Positions 36,405 through 45,529 of a stretch of 64,000 nt of DNA are shown in pieces. Position numbers and translations under genes: made by a program. The notes below the pieces were generated by a model, which saw only the letters and a list, made by a program, of their open reading frames with translations, searched no databases and was not told the DNA's origin. Source of the DNA: Acidobacteriota bacterium (lineage in GTDB: Bacteria > Acidobacteriota > Terriglobia > Bryobacterales > Bryobacteraceae); NCBI GenBank assembly GCA_026393985.1, contig JAPKZB010000091.1:62001-126000 (forward strand), written 5' to 3'. Each line of letters opens with the position of its first letter. Position 1 is the stretch's first letter.

Positions 36405-37859
36405 TTATTTCAGCTTTTCCGCCAGAATCGCGTTTACCGTAGCCGGGTTGGCCTGGCCACGCGACTGCTTCATCACCTGGCCCACGAAGAAGCCGATCAC
36501 GGTGGTCTTGCCGGCCTTGTACTGCTCGACCTGCTTGGGATTGGCGGCAATCACCTCTTCGACAATTTTTTCGAGGGCGCCCGTGTCGCTGATCTGTTTG
36601 AGCCCTTCGCGTTCGGCGATCACCGACGGCGCATCGCCCGTTGCGTACATCTTTGGGAAGATCTCCTTGGCCAGTTTGCCCGACAGTTCGCCCTTGGTGA
36701 TGAGCGTGACGAGCTCGCCAATGTGCTCGGGCGGAATGGGCGAGTCCGGGATCTCTTTGCCGTCGGCTTTAAGCAGGCCGGCCAGGTCGCCCATCACCCA
36801 GTTGGCGGCCTGCTTGGGGTCAGAGGCCGCGCGGGCGGCGCCTTCAAAGTAGTCGGCGGTTTCGCGCGAAGCGGTCAGGATCTGTGCGTCGTATTCGCGC
36901 AGGCCGTATTCGCTGACAAAGCGGGCGCGCCGGGCCTGGGGTAGCTCGGGCATCGAAGCCTGCAGCCGGGCGAGCCACTCCGGGCTGATGCGCACCGGAA
37001 TCAGGTCCGGTTCGGGGAAGTAGCGGTAGTCGTGCGCCTCTTCTTTCGAACGCATCGAAAGGGTTTCGCCCAACTCGGGGTTGAACAGGCGGGTTTCCTG
37101 GATGACGCGGCCGCCGGATTCGAGGATCTCCACCTGCCGCTCCATCTCGAACTCGATCGCCTGTTTGAGGAAGCGGAACGAGTTGAGGTTTTTCACCTCG
37201 GCGCGGGTGCCGAACTCTTTGGCGCCCTTGCGCCGCATGGAGACGTTGGCGTCGCAGCGCAGATGGCCCTTCTCCATGTCGCAGGCCGAAACCTCGGCGA
37301 ACACGAGGGCCTGGCGGACCTCGTTGAAGTACTCGACGGCCTCGTCGGCGCTGCGGATATCGGGTTCGGAGACGATTTCAATTAACGGCGTGCCCGAGCG
37401 GTTCAGGTCGACATAGGTGAAGCGGTCGGAGTCCTTGAAGCCGTCGTGGACCGACTTGCCGGCATCGTCTTCCATGTGGACGCGGGTGATGCCGATGCGT
37501 TTGGTGTCGCCGTTGACGTGGACGTCGAGGTGGCCGGCGAGAGCGAGCGGTTTATCGAACTGCGAGATCTGGTAGCCCTTGGGCAGGTCCGGATAGAAGT
37601 AGTTCTTCCGGGCGAAAACCGACTCCGGCTGCACCGCGCAGTTCAGCGCGAGCGCACCCTTGGCGCCGAGTTCAACCGCGCCGCGGCTGAGTACCGGCAG
37701 CGCCCCCGGCAAACCGAGGCAGACCGGGCAGACGTTCGTGTTAGGCTGGGCGCCGAAGCTGGTGGGGCAGGAGCAGAAGATTTTCGTGCGCGTGCTGAGT
37801 TGGGCGTGCACTTCGAGGCCGATGACCACCTCGTATTTCGCCATCACTTCCGGAGACAT
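36405..37859 (-). CDS. gatB: Aspartyl/glutamyl-tRNA(Asn/Gln) amidotransferase subunit B
   Basis: Subunit B of GatCAB, which amidates misacylated Glu-tRNAGln and Asp-tRNAAsn. The about 484-residue protein begins MAKYEVVIGLEVHAQL, has the two zinc-type CxxC pairs (CSCPTSF, CPVCLGLPG), DAGKSVHDG and a C-terminal YqeY-like tail domain. The frame is open further upstream but the family N-terminus fixes the start at 37859 or 37844. gatA and gatC are not in this window. It is divergent from the amidohydrolase gene across 40 nt. Confidence 0.95.
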   Translation of the reverse strand: MSPEVMAKYEVVIGLEVHAQLSTRTKIFCSCPTSFGAQPNTNVCPVCLGLPGALPVLSRGAVELGAKGALALNCAVQPESVFARKNYFYPDLPKGYQISQFDKPLALAGHLDVHVNGDTKRIGITRVHMEDDAGKSVHDGFKDSDRFTYVDLNRSGTPLIEIVSEPDIRSADEAVEYFNEVRQALVFAEVSACDMEKGHLRCDANVSMRRKGAKEFGTRAEVKNLNSFRFLKQAIEFEMERQVEILESGGRVIQETRLFNPELGETLSMRSKEEAHDYRYFPEPDLIPVRISPEWLARLQASMPELPQARRARFVSEYGLREYDAQILTASRETADYFEGAARAASDPKQAANWVMGDLAGLLKADGKEIPDSPIPPEHIGELVTLITKGELSGKLAKEIFPKMYATGDAPSVIAEREGLKQISDTGALEKIVEEVIAANPKQVEQYKAGKTTVIGFFVGQVMKQSRGQANPATVNAILAEKLK

Positions 37860-37899
37860 CCCCTTAGTATATTCCCCTGGATCTGGCAGACTGGAAATC

Positions 37900-39543
37900 A
37901 TGCGTGTTTTGCTGGTTTTTCTCATCGCCGCCCTGTCTCCGGGCCAGGATCTGGTCATTCGCAACGGGCACGTGTGGACCGGTGACGAAACGAAGCCATT
38001 TGCCTCGACGGTGGTGATGCGGGACGGGCGCGTTGTGGCCGTCGGCGGCGACGAGGTGGCGACGCCGCCCGGGGCCCGCGTCGTCGATGCCAAAGGCCGT
38101 CTGGTCACCCCGGGTTTCAACGACGCCCATCTGCACTTTCTTGGCGGCGCGCTGGGGCTGCGCGAGATCGACCTGACGGGCATCTGCACGCTCGAGACCA
38201 TTCAGAAGGCGGTGGGTGATTTCGTGGCCCGCAACCCGGGCACCGGGTGGGTTACGGGACGGGGTTGGGAGTATCTCTGTTTCCCGGGCGGCAAACTGCC
38301 CGTGAAGGAGTGGCTCGACGCCGTCGTGAAAGACCGGCCGGTGTTTCTGAGCGCCTACGACGGACACACGGCGTGGGTGAATTCGAAGGCGCTGGCCGTG
38401 GCCGGGGTCACGGCGGCCACCGAATACAAGGGATTTGGCGAAGTGGTGAAGAACGCGGCCGGCGAGCCGGCGGGCGCCTTGAAGGAGGGGGCGCAGGGTC
38501 TCGTCCGCAAGTTCGTTCCCCGGCCGGACCGGGCGCGGAACCTGCAGGCGCTGGCCGATGGGATGCCTGTGCTCGCGCGCTTGGGCATAACCAGCATGCA
38601 GAATGCCAGCGGCGACGAGGAGACCATCTCTCTATTCAGCGAGTTTGCCAAGGCCGGCAAGCTGACGGTGCGCACCGCCATCGCGCCCAGCGTGGGGCCG
38701 CTTACCGACGGGGCGACCCTGCGCGAGTGGGCCGCCCACAAAAGCCGCTTCCCCGGACCGGACCTGCGCGTGGCCGCGATCAAAATGATGATGGACGGGG
38801 TGATCGAGTCCCACACCGCCGCCATGCTCGAACCGTATGCGAACAAACCCGGCGAGACCGGCAAGGCCGCCTGGACCCAGTCCAAGTTCAATGCGACGGT
38901 CGCGCTGGCTGACAAACTGGGACTCCAGGTCCTCACCCACGCCATCGGCGACCGCGCCGTGCGCATGGCGCTCGATGGCTACGAACACGCCCGCCGCGTC
39001 AACGGCGTGCGGGATTCCCGCTTCCGCATCGAGCATATTGAAACGATCGCTTCGTCCGATATCCCGCGCTTCGCCGCCCTCGGCGTGCTGCCGTCGATGG
39101 AGCCGATTCATGCCGACCCGGGTACGGTGGAGATCTGGTCCCACGCCATTGGCCCCGCGCGGCTGCCAAACTCCTTTGCCTGGCGCAGCCTTGAAATGGC
39201 CGGCGCCCGGCTCGTTTTCTCAAGCGACTGGCCGGCGTCGATCAGCCTCGACCCGATCCGCGGCATGCACAACGCCGTCAACCGGCAGACCACCACCGGC
39301 TTGCCCGCCGGCGGTTGGCTACCGGCGCAGCGGGTGAGCGTGGAAACTGCGCTGCGGGCCTACACCGTCCATGGCGCCTACGCCAGCTTTGAAGAGACCC
39401 GGAAAGGGCAGATCAAACCCGGGATGTTGGCCGACATCGTCATCCTGTCGCAGGACCTGTTTCGTATTCCACCGGCCGACATCCACAAGACCCGCGTGGA
39501 CGCGACCATCTTCAACGGGCGGGTCATTTACACGCGCAACTAA
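37900..39543 (+). CDS. Secreted amidohydrolase (amidohydrolase 3 / YtcJ-like)
   Basis: A 547-residue metal-dependent hydrolase with signal peptide MRVLLVFLIAALSPGQ. Metal-site motifs are DAHLHFLGG (about 80-88), HAIGDRAV, RIEHIE and FSSDWPAS, in the order expected for the amidohydrolase-3 family. The substrate is unknown; family members cleave cyclic amides and formamides. ATG 37900 gives the leader; the open frame starting at 37660 overlaps gatB antisense and is not protein-like there. Confidence 0.87.
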   Translation: MRVLLVFLIAALSPGQDLVIRNGHVWTGDETKPFASTVVMRDGRVVAVGGDEVATPPGARVVDAKGRLVTPGFNDAHLHFLGGALGLREIDLTGICTLETIQKAVGDFVARNPGTGWVTGRGWEYLCFPGGKLPVKEWLDAVVKDRPVFLSAYDGHTAWVNSKALAVAGVTAATEYKGFGEVVKNAAGEPAGALKEGAQGLVRKFVPRPDRARNLQALADGMPVLARLGITSMQNASGDEETISLFSEFAKAGKLTVRTAIAPSVGPLTDGATLREWAAHKSRFPGPDLRVAAIKMMMDGVIESHTAAMLEPYANKPGETGKAAWTQSKFNATVALADKLGLQVLTHAIGDRAVRMALDGYEHARRVNGVRDSRFRIEHIETIASSDIPRFAALGVLPSMEPIHADPGTVEIWSHAIGPARLPNSFAWRSLEMAGARLVFSSDWPASISLDPIRGMHNAVNRQTTTGLPAGGWLPAQRVSVETALRAYTVHGAYASFEETRKGQIKPGMLADIVILSQDLFRIPPADIHKTRVDATIFNGRVIYTRN

Positions 39544-39561
39544 AATCACGAGATACACTTA

Positions 39562-39589
39562 TTGTTTGGCTGGCGCGTCCCGCTAAAAT
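39562..39589 (+). promoter_or_regulatory. Candidate sigma-70 promoter of the tol operon
   Basis: TAAAAT at 39584-39589 is a good -10 match, with TTGTTT at 39562-39567 as a weak -35 after a 16-nt spacer. It sits in the 64-nt gap before the TTG start of tolQ. Transcription would begin about 12 nt before the start codon, leaving just enough room for the GGAG ribosome site at 39598-39601. Confidence 0.4.
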
Positions 39590-39607
39590 AGAGGGCTGGA
39601 GATTCTG

Positions 39608-40303
39608 TTGAGCGCATTCTTTATCCTGACCGCCGCGGCGCCTTCGCCCGGACCCAGTTGGTGGAGCATTATCGGGTCCGATAACCCCATCTCGCTGGCT
39701 GTCCTGGGACTGCTGGTGGCTGCCTCCGTCTACTCCTGGACGATCGTGTTTCAAAAGTACGGCCGCCTCAAGAAGGCTACCGAGGAGAATGGCAAGTTCC
39801 TGCGCACCTTCCGCAAGGCCGCGGACATGAACGTCATCACCGCCGCGTGCGAACAGTTCCCGACGGCGCCCGTCGTTGGGGTGTTCGACGCCGGATGGGC
39901 CGAAGTGGATCGCCAAGTGCGCGGCAAAGGGAAGCTCACCAACCGCCCTGCGATTGAGCGCAGCCTGCAGATCGGCATCAGCCAGGAGATCAGCGAACTC
40001 GAACAGAGCCTGAACTGGCTGGCGACGATTGCGGCCATCACGCCGTTTATTGGCCTGTTCGGCACGGTGTTGGGTATCATTGACGCCTTTCAGGCCTTGA
40101 GTTCGGCCGGCAGCGCCAGCCTGCGCGCCGTGGGGCCGGGGATTGCGGCGGCGCTGGTGGCGACCGCGGCAGGCTTGGCGGCGGCGATTCCGGCGGCCAT
40201 CTTCTACAACTACTTCGGCGCGTCCGTGCGCGAAATCGGCGCTCGGCTCGAGGACTTTTCACTCGAGTTCCTCAACCTGGTTGAGCGCGCCTACGAGGTT
40301 TGA
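39608..40303 (+). CDS. tolQ: Tol-Pal system proton channel subunit TolQ
   Basis: A 231-residue MotA/TolQ/ExbB-family inner-membrane protein with three hydrophobic segments (about 25-45, 130-155, 170-195) and the conserved cytoplasmic/TM region ATIAAITPFIGLFGTVLGII. With TolR it converts proton flow into motion of the TolA-like partner, helping outer-membrane constriction. The start is TTG, supported by GGAG 6 nt upstream. It is the first gene of the tol-pal cluster. Confidence 0.92.
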   Translation: MSAFFILTAAAPSPGPSWWSIIGSDNPISLAVLGLLVAASVYSWTIVFQKYGRLKKATEENGKFLRTFRKAADMNVITAACEQFPTAPVVGVFDAGWAEVDRQVRGKGKLTNRPAIERSLQIGISQEISELEQSLNWLATIAAITPFIGLFGTVLGIIDAFQALSSAGSASLRAVGPGIAAALVATAAGLAAAIPAAIFYNYFGASVREIGARLEDFSLEFLNLVERAYEV

Positions 40304-40306
40304 CCG

Positions 40307-40750
40307 ATGGCGTTTTCGATGGGCAGCCGGAACGGACGGGGATCGCGCTTTCGCGGCTCCACCTCCACGCTGGCCGAAATCAACATCATTCCGCTGGTCG
40401 ACGTCGTGCTCGTGCTGCTGATCATCTTCATGCTGACGGCGCATGTCATGGAGTTCGGCCTCGAAGTCGACGTGCCGAAGGTGAAGCAGGTGCGCCAGTC
40501 GGCCGAAGATCTGCCGGTGGTGACCATCACGCGCGAAGGCGAGATGCAGCTGAACGAAAAGCCGGTCAACATCAACGAACTCGGTGATGCCATCAAACAG
40601 CGCTTCCCCGGCCAGAAGGCCGTCTACGTGCGCGCCGACAAGGCCACGCCTTGGGATCCGATTGCGCAGGTGGTCTCCCAACTCGGCGAAGCCAAGCTCG
40701 ACGTCCGCATGGTTACCCAGCCCGTCGACGAAGCCGGACGCCGGAAATGA
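40307..40750 (+). CDS. tolR: Tol-Pal system subunit TolR (ExbD family)
   Basis: A 147-residue single-span protein. The membrane segment INIIPLVDVVLVLLIIFMLT carries the essential proton-handling aspartate (Asp32). The periplasmic domain follows (GLEVDVPKVKQVRQSAEDLP). It starts 3 nt after tolQ and its TGA overlaps the ATG of the TolA-like gene. Confidence 0.93.
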   Translation: MAFSMGSRNGRGSRFRGSTSTLAEINIIPLVDVVLVLLIIFMLTAHVMEFGLEVDVPKVKQVRQSAEDLPVVTITREGEMQLNEKPVNINELGDAIKQRFPGQKAVYVRADKATPWDPIAQVVSQLGEAKLDVRMVTQPVDEAGRRK

Positions 40751-41520
40751 CGACGGCCACGCGCCAGCGTAAAGCATCGAACGCTCTCGCCCAGAGCCTG
40801 GTGCTGCACGGGCTGGTGCTGTGCGCCGTCATCGGTTACGGCCTGTTGCCAGGCTGGCGGCGGGAGGAGTGGGGCGACCCCAATGCACTGCCGGGCGGCG
40901 GCTTTGCCATCACGCCCGTCAGCAAGATTCCTCTGATGGTGCGGCAGGCGAAAGCCAATCCCGTGGCCGCCGAAACGGAATCAGAGGTCAAACAGAAAGA
41001 GCCGGAGCCGGAAAAGACCCGGCCGAAGGAAGATCCCCGGGCGATTGCGCTGAAAACCGAGCGCGAAAAGCGGCGGATTGCCGATGTTGCCGCCGAAGCC
41101 AACCGCTACCGGCCCAAGGAGCCGGACCGCCCCAACGAACTGAAAACGGTCGTGGGCCGGACGATGTCGAACCCGATGTTTGGCGTACCCGGCGCGGGCG
41201 GCGTTGGCATCGGCACCGGCACCCCGCTCGGCACCCGCTTTGGCGCCTACGCCGACCTGATCAAGCGCCGGATTGCCGAGAAATGGCGCACCAACGACAT
41301 CGACCCGAACATCCGAACGGCGAATCTGGTCGCGGTAACCTTCGACATTTTGCGCGATGGCAGCGTCCGTAACATCAGGGTGTCGCAGCGCAGTGGAATC
41401 ATGCCCCTCGACTACTCGGCGCAGCGGGCCGTGCAGGAAGCCTCCCCCTTCCCGCCGCTGCCCCGGGAATTCGAGCGGGATTCGGCCAACGTAGAATTTC
41501 AATTTCAACTACAGCGATGA
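40747..41520 (+). CDS. TolA/TonB-like energy transducer
   Basis: A 257-residue protein with one N-terminal membrane anchor (about 14-34), a charged, proline-containing linker (KQKEPEPEKTRPKEDPRAIA) and a C-terminal TonB-like domain starting FGAYADLIKRRIAEKW. Its position between tolR and tolB makes it the functional TolA, although the long helical domain of proteobacterial TolA is replaced by a short linker and the C-terminal domain looks TonB-like. ATG 40747 overlaps the tolR stop (ATGA). Confidence 0.85.
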   Translation: MTTATRQRKASNALAQSLVLHGLVLCAVIGYGLLPGWRREEWGDPNALPGGGFAITPVSKIPLMVRQAKANPVAAETESEVKQKEPEPEKTRPKEDPRAIALKTEREKRRIADVAAEANRYRPKEPDRPNELKTVVGRTMSNPMFGVPGAGGVGIGTGTPLGTRFGAYADLIKRRIAEKWRTNDIDPNIRTANLVAVTFDILRDGSVRNIRVSQRSGIMPLDYSAQRAVQEASPFPPLPREFERDSANVEFQFQLQR

Positions 41521-42872
41521 AGAACTTATTTCTCCCTTGTCTTTTGACCTTGGCCGCTTCGCTTGCATATGGGCAGCCGGGCGCCGATATCGTGGGCCGG
41601 ATTGTTGGCGGCCAGAAAGCGGTCATTGCGATTCCGGATTTCCGCGGCGCCGGCCGGGCGGCGAATCTAACCGCCGTCTTTAACGAGACGCTATTCCAGG
41701 ACATCGACCAGGCGGGCGTATTTAAAATGGCGCCCAAGAGCATGTTTCCTCTGAACGTGCCCCAGCGGCCGGAAGATTTCCGTAAGCCGCTGCAGTACGA
41801 TCCGAACAACCGCACGCGCGCTCCGTGGCTGCTCGATTGGAGCGAACCCCCGGTCAGCAGCGATTTTCTCGCCTTCGGCTACACCGCCGAACAGGACAAC
41901 CAGTTGGTATTATTTGGCTGGCTGTTCAATGTCCGCCAGCCGGAGGTGTCGGCGGCGCAGGTGATCGGGAAGATCTATCACGGCTCTTTGGACGAAGAAG
42001 GGGCCAGAAAGGTCGCCCACGAGTTCGCTACTGACATTTTGCGGCAGTTTGGCGTGGAGAGTCTGGCGGGATCGAAGATCTACTTTGTATCGAACCGGTC
42101 GGGCTCGAAGGAGATCTGGGTGATGGACTACGATGGCTCGAACCAGAAACAGTTCACGTTTTACAAGAATCTGGTCACAATGCCGAACGTTTCCCCGGAC
42201 GGCACCCGCATTGCCTTCACCAGTTTCGCCGGCGGCGTACCGCAGATCGTCGTGCATTCGCTCGAAACCGGCAGGAAGATCCCATTCTACAACCAGCGGG
42301 CTTCGATGAACGCCACCGCCGCCTACACCCCGGACGGCAAACAGCTGATCTACTCCTCCACGGCGAGCGGCTGGGCCCAGCTCTACCGCGCCAACGCCGA
42401 CGGCAGCAAGCTCGAACGCTTGACCAACACCCGGTCGATCGAAGTCGAACCCAAGATCAATCCGAAGACCGGGAATGAGATATTATTTGTTTCGGGTCGC
42501 GGCGGACCGCAACAAGTATATAAAATGAATATTGATGGTACAGACGTAACGCGTTTGACCACCGGAGAAGGAGAGGCCTCGAATCCGGCGTGGAACCCGC
42601 AGGGTTCGCACATGGCTTTCGCCTGGACCAAGGGCTACTCCCCGGGCAATTGGAATATCTTCATAATGGATGTAGCGACGAGAGAATACGTGCAGCTCAC
42701 GCAGGGCGCCGGGCGTAACGAAAACCCGACGTGGGCGCCCGACGGGCGGCATATTGTTTTCTCGTCCAATCGCGGTGGCTCGATGCAGATCTGGTCGATG
42801 CTCGCCGACGGAACTCAACTCCGGCAGTTAACTTCGGCCGGGGTGAATGAGAAGCCGGTGTGGACGAAATGA
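41517..42872 (+). CDS. tolB: Tol-Pal system periplasmic beta-propeller TolB
   Basis: A 451-residue periplasmic protein with signal peptide MKNLFLPCLLTLAASLAYG, an N-terminal TolB domain (about 25-180), and PD40-type propeller blades such as IYFVSNRSGSKEIWVMDYDG, GNEILFVSGRGGPQQVYKM and RHIVFSSNRGGSMQIW. It links TolA to Pal. The start overlaps the upstream stop (ATGA at 41517-41520). Confidence 0.95.
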   Translation: MKNLFLPCLLTLAASLAYGQPGADIVGRIVGGQKAVIAIPDFRGAGRAANLTAVFNETLFQDIDQAGVFKMAPKSMFPLNVPQRPEDFRKPLQYDPNNRTRAPWLLDWSEPPVSSDFLAFGYTAEQDNQLVLFGWLFNVRQPEVSAAQVIGKIYHGSLDEEGARKVAHEFATDILRQFGVESLAGSKIYFVSNRSGSKEIWVMDYDGSNQKQFTFYKNLVTMPNVSPDGTRIAFTSFAGGVPQIVVHSLETGRKIPFYNQRASMNATAAYTPDGKQLIYSSTASGWAQLYRANADGSKLERLTNTRSIEVEPKINPKTGNEILFVSGRGGPQQVYKMNIDGTDVTRLTTGEGEASNPAWNPQGSHMAFAWTKGYSPGNWNIFIMDVATREYVQLTQGAGRNENPTWAPDGRHIVFSSNRGGSMQIWSMLADGTQLRQLTSAGVNEKPVWTK

Positions 42873-42944
42873 TCCGGCACTCGATTTTTGCGAAACTTCA
42901 AAACAGAATTGTATTGCAGCAGAACTGAGGAGGCAGATTTTAGG

Positions 42945-43718
42945 ATGAACATCAGACGCGTTAGTGTACTCGCACTCGCTCTCTCGCTTTCGTTTTTCGC
43001 GGCGGGTTGCCGGAAGAAGGTGGCCGCTCCACCTCCTCCCCCCGCTCCCGCGCCGGTCGCACCGAAGGCAGTGGTGCAGAAGCCGATGATTGTATTCTTC
43101 ACGGCGGAACCCTCGACGATTGAACGGGGCCAGGCTTCGGTCCTGAAATGGGAAGTCAAGGGCGCCGACTCGGTCTCGATCAGCCAGGGTCTCGGCACGG
43201 TGTCGGCCACGGGCAACCGGAGCGTCTTCCCGTCGTCGACCACCAGCTACACTCTGACGGCCACCAATGCCGGCGGCACGGCTACCGAATCGGTAACCGT
43301 GAACGTGACGGCTCCTGCCGCTGTGGCGCCTCCGGCGACCCCGGCCCCGTCCGATGACTTCGGCACCATGGTCGCCAAGCTGATTCAGGACATCTACTTC
43401 GACTACGACAAGAGCGAAATTCGGGAAGACTCCCGCGCGACCTTGACCAAGAACGCTGATGCGCTGAAGACCATCTTCGGCAAGTTCCCGAACAACACTC
43501 TGACGATCGAAGGCCATTGCGACGAACGTGGCTCGGCCGAGTACAACCTCGGACTGGGCGACCGCCGCGCTACCGCCACCAAGGAGTTCCTGACCCAGTT
43601 GGGCGTTTCCGCCGACCGGCTCCGGACCATCTCCTACGGCAAAGAGCGCCCGACTTGTACCGAAAGCAACGAAGGTTGCTGGTCCAAGAACCGCCGGTCG
43701 CACTTCGCGGCGCAGTAG
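42945..43718 (+). CDS. pal: Peptidoglycan-associated lipoprotein Pal (OmpA-C domain)
   Basis: A 257-residue lipoprotein. The leader ends FFAAGC, a lipobox with the lipidated cysteine near residue 22. A proline-rich stretch and an Ig-like/bacterial surface domain (about 40-120) precede the OmpA-type peptidoglycan-binding domain, recognised by IYFDYDKSEIREDSRATL and TIEGHCDERGSAEYNLGLG. The extra Ig-like domain makes it longer than E. coli Pal. ATG 42945 is chosen to give the lipoprotein signal. A strong terminator follows the gene. Confidence 0.93.
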   Translation: MNIRRVSVLALALSLSFFAAGCRKKVAAPPPPPAPAPVAPKAVVQKPMIVFFTAEPSTIERGQASVLKWEVKGADSVSISQGLGTVSATGNRSVFPSSTTSYTLTATNAGGTATESVTVNVTAPAAVAPPATPAPSDDFGTMVAKLIQDIYFDYDKSEIREDSRATLTKNADALKTIFGKFPNNTLTIEGHCDERGSAEYNLGLGDRRATATKEFLTQLGVSADRLRTISYGKERPTCTESNEGCWSKNRRSHFAAQ

Positions 43719-43740
43719 TTGTTTCCCCAACACCAATAGC

Positions 43741-43772
43741 CGGGGGCGGATGGCAGCATCCGCCCCCGTTTT
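43741..43772 (+). terminator. Rho-independent terminator after pal
   Basis: A perfect 12-bp stem, CGGGGGCGGATG at 43741-43752 and CATCCGCCCCCG at 43757-43768, with a 4-nt loop GCAG, is followed by TTTT. It lies 22 nt after the pal stop and 19 nt before the cpoB start, so it likely ends or attenuates the tolQ-pal transcript before cpoB. Confidence 0.85.
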
Positions 43773-43790
43773 CCTATTCTTGATCCCGTT

Positions 43791-44663
43791 ATGAAACTTA
43801 CCTCTCGTTTTGCCCTGTTTGGCCTGTTGCTGGTTCCTTCGGTTTTCGGGCAGAAGAAGGAAATTCTCGAAATGCAGCGCGACATCCTGCAGATGCAGGA
43901 CCAGGTTCGTTCGCTGCAGCGGTCGCAGGATGAAAAGCTGGCCGCCATTCAGGTGCTGCTCCAGCAGACGCTCGATGCCGCCAACAAGGCCAATACTGCC
44001 ACCGCCGTCCTCGAAGCGAGTTTGCGCGATAAGTTGAAGGACCAGGAGAAGAATCTCGTCGTGCCCGTCGCGGGCCTGGGTTCAAAGGTGGACCAGATGT
44101 CGAGTGATTTTTCGAGTGTGCGGGAGTCGGTCGCCGACCTCACCTCCCGGCTGGGCAAGCTACAGAATCAGGTAGCCGACCTGAGCCAAGCCATTCGCAC
44201 CCTCAGCGCCCCGCCGCCGCCCCCGGGCGCCACGCCCACCGCCGCCGGTCCGCCCGCCGGGGTCTCTGCCGAACAGCTCTACAATGCCGCCATGCGCGAC
44301 CGCACCTCCGGCAACGCTGATCTGGCCATTGCGCAGTTTAAAGACTACATCCAGTATTTCGGCTCCTCGGACCTGGCGCCCAACGCCCAGTTCTACATCG
44401 GCGAAATCGAGTATCTCCGCGGCGACTACACGTCCGCCCTCGCCGCCTTCGACAAGCTGCTCGAGGCCTACCCCGACAACGCCAAGACCGCGGACGCCCT
44501 TCTGCTCAAAGGCCGGGCGCTCGTCAAGAGCGGCTTTAAGGCCGAGGCCCGCACCGAATTCGAAACTCTGATCAAGAAGTTCCCCTCCCACGAGAACGCC
44601 GCCAAGGCGAAGATGGAACTCCGGGCCCTGGCCCCGGCCGCCCCGGTCCGGAAAAAGAAGTGA
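43791..44663 (+). CDS. cpoB: Cell-division coordinator CpoB (YbgF)
   Basis: A 290-residue periplasmic protein with signal peptide MKLTSRFALFGLLLVPSVFG, an N-terminal coiled coil (about 25-145, ILQMQDQVRSLQRSQDEKL), a proline-rich linker and a C-terminal TPR domain (EQLYNAAMRDRTSGNADLAI and FDKLLEAYPDNAKTADALLL). CpoB coordinates Tol-Pal with peptidoglycan synthesis at division. It lies downstream of the terminator, so it may have its own promoter or receive read-through. Confidence 0.9.
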   Translation: MKLTSRFALFGLLLVPSVFGQKKEILEMQRDILQMQDQVRSLQRSQDEKLAAIQVLLQQTLDAANKANTATAVLEASLRDKLKDQEKNLVVPVAGLGSKVDQMSSDFSSVRESVADLTSRLGKLQNQVADLSQAIRTLSAPPPPPGATPTAAGPPAGVSAEQLYNAAMRDRTSGNADLAIAQFKDYIQYFGSSDLAPNAQFYIGEIEYLRGDYTSALAAFDKLLEAYPDNAKTADALLLKGRALVKSGFKAEARTEFETLIKKFPSHENAAKAKMELRALAPAAPVRKKK

Positions 44664-45529
44664 CCCCCGTGCGCTGCGCCCTCCTGTTTGCTGCTTCCTT
44701 GGCGGCCTGGGCCGGAGACTTTCCCAGGACCATGGAGGCCTTCCCGGGCGTAACCCCGAGCATCGATGGCGTCCTGGCGCCGGGCGAGTGGACTGACGCT
44801 ATGTCCTTTGCCGGCGTCACGAGCTGGATCTCCACCTTCTCGCCCGTCGCCGATCCGCAAGATCTCGCCATCAAAGGCTACGTCAAGCACGACGGCCGCC
44901 GGCTCTATTTCGGCTTCGATGTCACTGACGACGTCCTTTACGGCATCGACACCCCCCGCTGGCTGCCCGACGAAAATCCCCGGGCCCACGAATTGACCCG
45001 CGCCGGCTTTCCCTGGTTCGGCGACGAGATGGAGATTCTAATGAACGCCACCAACCGGTGGAGTTCGCCCGAAGAGAACGCCGCCGGCAACGGGCAAAGC
45101 TGGCAGATGGTTTGTAACCTGACGAAATCGCGTCTCGGCGGCATCGGCGCCGCTGGTCTGATGGAGGGCGAGCCGCGGTCGAGCCTCGCCGCCTGGACTA
45201 CCTACCAGCGCTGGATTCAAACCCACGCCATGGACTGCGCGGCCAAGCCGAAACCGGGCGGCAAAGGATATGTCCTCGAATGGGCCATCAGTTTCGATCC
45301 GTGTCTCGAGGTCGCCCCGGGCCAGTTCTACTCGCCCGGGCTCGGCGACCGGCCCATGGGATTGAACATCGCGCTTGGCGACCTCGACCAAAAGGAGCGC
45401 GGCGCCGGGAACTTCGGCAACTTTCACCACGAGGATTGGTGGACGGGGACGCCCCAAGGCCGTACCCGCATTAAGGAATGGGGAACACTATGGATCCGCA
45501 CAGCGAGCAGGAAGCCCGGCCCGCGCTAG
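44660..45529 (+). CDS. Secreted carbohydrate-binding (CBM9-like) protein
   Basis: A 289-residue protein starting with GTG that overlaps the cpoB stop. A signal peptide (TPVRCALLFAASLAAWA) is followed by a CBM9-type beta-sandwich: PSIDGVLAPGEWTDAMSF, KGYVKHDGRRLYFGFDVTDD, DEMEILMNATNRW and a C-terminal LEWAISFDP strand. Such domains bind sugars on surfaces, and no catalytic domain accompanies it here. Its end overlaps the deoC-like gene by about 50 nt. Confidence 0.78.
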   Translation: MTPVRCALLFAASLAAWAGDFPRTMEAFPGVTPSIDGVLAPGEWTDAMSFAGVTSWISTFSPVADPQDLAIKGYVKHDGRRLYFGFDVTDDVLYGIDTPRWLPDENPRAHELTRAGFPWFGDEMEILMNATNRWSSPEENAAGNGQSWQMVCNLTKSRLGGIGAAGLMEGEPRSSLAAWTTYQRWIQTHAMDCAAKPKPGGKGYVLEWAISFDPCLEVAPGQFYSPGLGDRPMGLNIALGDLDQKERGAGNFGNFHHEDWWTGTPQGRTRIKEWGTLWIRTASRKPGPR

